DNA of 64,000 nt from Choanephora cucurbitarum (Eukaryota; Mucoromycota; Mucoromycetes; Mucorales; Choanephoraceae). How positions within the stretch are numbered: the first letter of the stretch is position 1; each line of letters starts with the position of its first letter. The position numbers and the translations under genes are program-made. The stretch spans positions 186,001 through 250,000 of the forward strand of contig JAIWNI010000002.1 of NCBI GenBank assembly GCA_025331435.1, written 5' to 3'. The notes beneath the pieces were generated by a model. That model searched no databases. It worked only from the letters and a program-made list of their open reading frames with translations, and was not told the DNA's origin. Of this stretch, positions 58,808-64,000 are shown in pieces.

Positions 58808-59373
58808 CTCGAAACTGACTGAAAGAATAAGAAAGAAAAAGGAAGGAGAAAGTGAAGAGAGAGAAAAAAGGAAATGAAGCCTGACCGCGTGATACACTTG
58901 GTGTCTCGTTCTCAGATTGGATAATCAAGTGAGTATGCATACTTAAGGAAGCCTTTGCCTAATTGAGCTGATTCTGCAGACACTTGGAAATTGAATCAGA
59001 AGACAACAAAATTTGCTGTCGAACAATACTAGAGCGTCAATGAGCAATACGTCAAAAGCTGAAAGAAAATGCTCGGTCTCTCTGCCAATCAAATAAGAGT
59101 GTCAGGATAGAATGACTTATTAACATCACTAATATCATTCTTCAAACATTTTGTATATCAAACGAGGCATATGAAGAGCAAGTATAACCAATTTCTTGCA
59201 CCTTGAGAGGTTTCCAGAAAAAAGGTACCAAAAGAGGTATCGCTTGGTGTTGCGTAGCAACCAATCCCCGGTTGACTGAGCTTTAAAATAAAAGAGCACC
59301 TGTAAATTCCACCTTTTTATCACTTTTTCTTTCTTTCTTTTTTTCATCCTTATATTACTAATACAAACTAAAA
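58808..59373. other. Divergent promoter region Rag GTPase / ISA1
   Basis: 566 nt with CT/GA-rich tracts near each start; no gene visible. Confidence 0.55.
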
Positions 59374-59881
59374 ATGCCAATCGGTGCTGTTGTAAAGCAG
59401 GCTGCTGCAAATTCGATGAAGGCCCCTAGTTCTAGGCTACGCTTAAGAAAGGCTGCACTTACACTGGTATGTTATTGTCCTGTTTTTCACTAAAGTGATC
59501 TAATTCTGTTCTGAAAATAGACACCAGCAGCTGTTTCTCGACTTAAAACACTTACTGAAGGCCCAACACCACAATACCTTCGAGTAGGAGTAAAACAAAA
59601 GGGATGTTCAGGCAATTCATACGACCTCCAGTTTACTGACCATAAAGGAAAATTCGACGAAATCGTAAATCAAGACGGTAAAGTTTTTGTAATAGAGAGT
59701 TACATTTTGGAAACTGATCGAAATCCATACAGGTGTTACAGTACTTGTGGATTCAAAGGCACTTATCACAATTTTGGGCAGTGAAATGGATTTTGTTCAA
59801 GATAAACTCTCAGAGCACTTTGTATTCAACAACCCAAATGCAAAGGGTACTTGCGGATGTGGAGAATCTTTCGCTATTTGA
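59374..59881 (+). CDS. ISA1: Mitochondrial A-type iron-sulfur assembly protein Isa1/IscA
   Basis: Three exons (59374..59466, 59521..59677, 59733..59881) give 132 residues. A basic, Ser/Ala-rich N-terminus (SMKAPSSRLRLRKAAL) suggests mitochondrial targeting. The A-type scaffold landmarks are LTPAAVSRL, YLRVGVKQKGCSGNSYDLQF (first Cys), VLVDSKALITILGSEMDF and the C-terminal NPNAKGTCGCGESF with the Cys-Gly-Cys pair. It matures [4Fe-4S] proteins such as aconitase with Isa2 and Iba57. All three metal-binding cysteines are present. Confidence 0.95.
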
Positions 59882-61492
59882 TTTCTTTTAGAATTATTTA
59901 ATCCGTATATGCACCTATACACAATCATATTAGACCATGTTCAATTAGCTTATTACATTGATATATTCGTATTACATATTTACATGCATTTCTTTTTCTC
60001 CATACCATTTCATTCATATATGAAACTGTAAATAAAACTAGAAAAAAACAAAGGAGGGAAGAACTAAGTCAAAGGCTACAGCGTATCTTCATTGAACGAT
60101 TGGTCTTTTTGTAAGAAGACTTCGCATTGAAATGCAAAACAGTTACCTGTTGCGAAACATATCTTCATATCTCTTTTTGCTTTTCAAAGGAAAAGAGAAA
60201 AAGAATGCTATGCAAAGGTGTGTTCCTATTTTATAAAGCAATAGACACTATTGAACTAGTGATAATCACTTTATAAAAAGAAAGAAAGCGCAGAAAGCAT
60301 TTTGCTCTCACATGACTGATGTTCAACATAATGTAAAAGCAGGAAAACATTGGCTAACAGAAAACCTGATACTATGAACCCCACAAAACATGTTATATCT
60401 TGACTGCATAGACTTTAATTTGTTTCCTCTACTTCGGTTTCTGGCCAGTTCTAAATAGTATGTATAATATAAAGCTATGCTTATCATGGATTGCTTCATC
60501 AACTGCTAAATTAGCGTGGCCAAAGTTCATCATGTCTTTCTTCGTAGCAATAACCATCCAAAACATATGCAATTTTATGTTTTGCAATCATAACTTTTTT
60601 TTGTTAAGCAGTGTTACACCCAGAGATTTTTTATCTGACAGACATTTAGCTGTCATAATCTTGTGCTTCTGATACCACATGTATCATCTTAAGGCTAAGC
60701 ATCATACCATTGTCTTTCAACTCAAGTCATTAGGTAGCTTATCTCTTATCATTAGTAATCAGATAATCTAGAAACAACACCTTTTAGAAGCATGTAAATA
60801 TCGACTCAAATTTTATAGATCATTAAAGGCAGTTAGTTTCTATCAAATGATATTCTCAACAAATATTGCTTTGATCACATAAGACTTGATTACTAATTCT
60901 ATTTTCCTTTCGAACACTTCTTTTATTTTATCTATCTAGTCGGCTATTTTACAACCTAACTATCTGGCTTTGTTGAACTTCTTTTTTCTCTTTGGATCCA
61001 CCATTTCTTCTTGCGAGTGACAGCAAAAAGGAAAACCTTTCTTTCTTATGAGATGTACTAATACTATATGCATTGGGATTTTTCTAGTATTTGATTGTTT
61101 TACATATCCTATATGACTTCTCTTGCAATAGTATATAAAATCTTGAAATCTTTCTTTACCAATAGACTTAATTTATCCCTCTCTTATCTACTACCTAAAT
61201 CCACTTACTGATTAGTTCCCTTGATACCTATTACAAATCATCGTATTCTTTTATTTCATCTCTTTGTATTTCTTTATACTTTTTTACTCTTTTATCTTAC
61301 TTTACTTTACGGTTCGTTACCTAAACAACGTGGTGCTCAGTACATATAACCTTGCTGCCTGACTGCTCCGTTATATCTCTTTGATCTTTTCTCAAGTTAC
61401 TGCAAAAACTATCCTTTGTCCTGTAACAACAATATGACAAAAGTAATTTCTTCTACTAAAAACTTGACCATTTTTCAGAAATTAAAAATAGA
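59882..61492. other. Intergenic region, AT-rich
   Basis: 1.6 kb without a recognisable gene. Long T/C-rich stretches occur between 60,880 and 61,330. Confidence 0.5.
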
Positions 61493-61564
61493 AGGTCCCA
61501 CCGAGAATCGAACTCGGATCACCGGATTCAAAGACCGATATGATAACCATTACACTATGGAACC
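61493..61564 (-). tRNA. tRNA-Gln (anticodon UUG)
   Basis: 72 nt, minus strand, no intron. The 7-bp acceptor stem pairs GGTTCCA with TGGGACC (one G-T pair), the D arm contains AGTGTAATGGTTATCA, the anticodon loop is CTTTGAA with anticodon TTG, and the T arm is GAGTTCGATTCTC. All four arms fold and both internal promoter boxes are present (A box in the D arm, B box GTTCGATTC). It is isolated in a gene desert. Confidence 0.95.
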
Positions 61565-64000
61565 CTGTATATTGAAATATAATGAAATTAAGATATCGGC
61601 TGAGCAAAAGTTTTCTTTTGTCCGGCAGAGTTCCGGTAGCGGTGCGATTCGGACCAACATCTACGTCACTTTATCCCAAAAACTGGAACCCTAAAGACCT
61701 GCCTAGACCCTTTTATTCTTTTTGTTCTCTTGGTTCTGATCTGTACTACCCTTTTGAGTTCACTTACATTCCAGATAGTTACTTTTCTCTTTTGTTGTCT
61801 ACTTCCGCTCCGCTGGCTCATTTAAGCTTTTACTATTGTTTTGATTCACTCCTCATTACTTGTGATGTTTTGGTAGTGATTTAAGAGAAAAGATTATAGA
61901 GACAGAAAGAGAGTACAGTGAGACTGTTTTAAACTGTTTATTACTTCAAAAAGAGGTTACAGAACTAATGTCTTCTAACAACAACTATTTATATGTTTTC
62001 AATAAAGGATCTGATGTAATCACAGATTATGGAGTTTGTACTAAATTAGTGTATTACTGTTACTTGTAACTTTAATAGTTACCATCATTCCTTATCCCGA
62101 GGATTTATGTTACCGAATGATGTGATGCTATCTCTTGAGTCTAGTTCTTTGTGTTGAACCTTATTGACTTCAGTTGGATTCTTTTATTTCGTAAGGATTT
62201 AGATCTTTTACTTTATTTCTGATGTTATATCTTTTATGACTTATTTGGTCTTTCATGCAACCTTATTGTCATTGTTGAGACTAAATGTGCTCAGATCACC
62301 ACATTACTACTTTAGATTTAATTCCCTTTATTTATCATTACTTACAGAATTGCCATTAACATTTCATCCACTCTGCTCATTTTAGACCAAATTATCGTTG
62401 AATCCGTACCATGCAATACTTTAGAACAATTCTTCATTCCATTTCTGACCTTTCCTAGACCGAATCATTTTGGACCATCATTACTTAGAAGAATAGAAAT
62501 TCTTTAGCAATAGTATAAATAGTAGATATTTGTTATAGTAAAATCGAGGTCGTTTTTCTTTATCTTAAACTTGGAGTGATAATTTGATTACTTGGGAGAC
62601 ATTATCTTCTGGGATATTACGAATTCTGTTTTCTGTTACCAGGTATGACTATACTAGGAAGAGAAGGATTGGCAGAGGTTATTAACACTGTCCTTTTCTC
62701 CACCTTATGTCTAGGCTTTGTTATATACTCTTGTCAAATCCTTCTACCCCTCAATTCCGCTACCTTTTATCAAACCGATAAATACCCTCACAAGCCTATC
62801 TCAGACTTTTCAATATTAAATTTTAACAACAAAAATTATAATCATAATTTATATAGTCCGGGCCGAACCGGCACCGCACCACCGGAACTTTTGACAATGC
62901 GTCCCTTTGATGTTGGCAGTTCGTTTGATCTTCTTTTCTGAGGAAAAGAGTGTGCAAAGGCAAACGGTTTAAGAAGTAGGATAAAAGAACAACATAGAAT
63001 AGAATTAGGTAGAAGTTATCGATAACATATCGAAGTTAACATTACATTTTATCAGTAACTACATCAAATCAACTAATTCATATTAAAAGAGCGTAAACGT
63101 ATCAATTCAGTAAACTACGAGGCGATTACACCATAAAAAGATCGAAAATCAGATATGAAAATGATGAGAAAGAAAAGAGCTGGTTATGGAGAAGACAGTG
63201 TATAATACAGTTCATTAAGAGCTTCAAATGAGGTAAACAATTAAGGTCAACATCGATGACACACAAAGGAAGCATTAAATGCTTGTTCATAATAAAAAGG
63301 CAGAAAATATCACGCACGCTCCAAATCACGCCATCCTAAACTCAAAATCCCAAAACCATTGTATTCAGAAACGGTAACAATACAAGACAATGGTATAACA
63401 CAGAAAGAAGACCTCAGCCGTAATATGAAGATTTCTTCCCTGCCATTTGATGAGAATATGGATTAGTAAAGTCAATTCACAACTTAGTAGACACAGACTT
63501 TAGGAAAAATATACAAACCAGCTTAAAATTTAGTTTAGAAAGATCGTTCGACTAGAATAGAATAAAAGGATTATCAAAGTACTCATATGACTTTTTATTT
63601 CTGTCAAATCCATAATCTCCACAACAAGTATGAAATTGATTATTTGTGCTGGTCTGTGCACATTCAGTCTTAACAATGACAATAAGGTTACATGAAATAC
63701 CAAACAAGTCATCTCAGATAGATCATCAAAAGCAAGAGTGGAAAATCAAATCCTTAAGAAATAGAGAATACAACTAAAGTCTATAAAGTTCATACTAAAG
63801 AACTTGACTAAAGAGATAGCATAGTAACCTTCCTGCAATTCATCAGGTCTACCTTCTTTTAACTAGGCATATGCTATGACTGCGTCCGAATACAAGAGCA
63901 AGCATCTGACAATTGAAACAGACAATCGAATATGTAAAAGTTATTTTTCGTTTATGATTACGGTACTTTAATTTAGGGCGTCAAAATCCTTTTTCAGAGG
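61565..64000. other. Gene desert with two inverted GC-rich islands
   Basis: 2.4 kb, AT-rich. Two GC-rich patches, 61632-61662 and about 62859-62894, are similar to each other in inverted orientation (GTTCCGGT...GCGGTGC...TTCGG). An open frame at 62645-62941 spans the second patch but resembles no protein I know. No other feature seen to the end of the window. Confidence 0.45.

Noticed and set aside
62645..62941. 98-residue open frame in the gene desert
   Set aside because: Spans the GC-rich island, has odd composition and no conserved pattern; probably chance.

Overview
The window looks like nuclear DNA of an early-diverging fungus, most likely a member of Mucoromycota (Mucorales-like). The evidence is AT-rich DNA, short (about 50-110 nt) GT-AG introns, CT-rich tracts just before start codons, compact gene packing with touching 3' ends, fungal forms of housekeeping genes (SET2, TUL1, YHM2, BNA3-like, GTR1/RagA-like, ISA1), and a mobile-element mix of DIRS, Helitron, non-LTR and CACTA. 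The organism assignment is inference; no rRNA or other marker is present.

Layout. 1-154: first codons of an aldo-keto reductase running off the left edge (minus). 2.4-4.0 kb: a coiled-coil protein with an AAxxG dynein-adaptor (CC1-box) signature. 4.6-6.9 kb: a mitochondrial PPR-like protein and an alpha/beta hydrolase whose stop codons overlap. 7.9-15.3 kb: a TBC1D5-like Rab-GAP gene whose third intron carries a 4.4-kb DIRS retrotransposon with identical 88-bp inverted repeats. 15.5-18.2 kb: Golgi E3 ligase TUL1 (minus), divergent from the ESCRT-III gene CHMP3/VPS24 (19.0-19.9 kb). 20.2-32.9 kb: plus-strand genes for an aldo-keto reductase, mitochondrial carrier YHM2, proteasome chaperone PSMD5, a HAL/SAT4-like kinase, a kynurenine-type aminotransferase and a DUF89 metal phosphatase. 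32.9-34.0 kb: mitochondrial 3-hydroxyacyl-CoA dehydrogenase (minus).

34.9-41.5 kb is a transposon graveyard on the minus strand: a Helitron Rep-helicase gene that is truncated and carries a stop, next to a 5'-truncated non-LTR retrotransposon. 43.5-44.8 kb: a cysteine-rich single-pass membrane protein. 44,931-49,846: an apparently complete CACTA/EnSpm element (TIR CACTGTAAAAAAA, 3-bp target duplication TCT, subterminal repeats, tnp2-type transposase, divergent coiled-coil accessory gene). 50.5-59.9 kb: RBM5/10-like G-patch protein, SET2 H3K36 methyltransferase with a His/Tyr-rich tail, an FYR-domain protein, a RagA/Gtr1 GTPase and ISA1. 59.9-64 kb: an AT-rich gene desert with one tRNA-Gln(UUG).

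How the genes relate. Several products act on endolysosomal and nutrient-signalling membranes (TBC1D5-like GAP, CHMP3, TUL1, RagA/Gtr1) and several are mitochondrial (PPR, YHM2, HADH, ISA1, aminotransferase), but no co-regulated cluster is evident. The strongest unusual signals are the intronic DIRS insertion, the CACTA element with its accessory gene and subterminal repeat arrays, and the candidate fungal dynein adaptor. Single-base frame breaks recur at short homopolymers in both host genes and elements, so sequencing error must be excluded before any of them is called a pseudogene.
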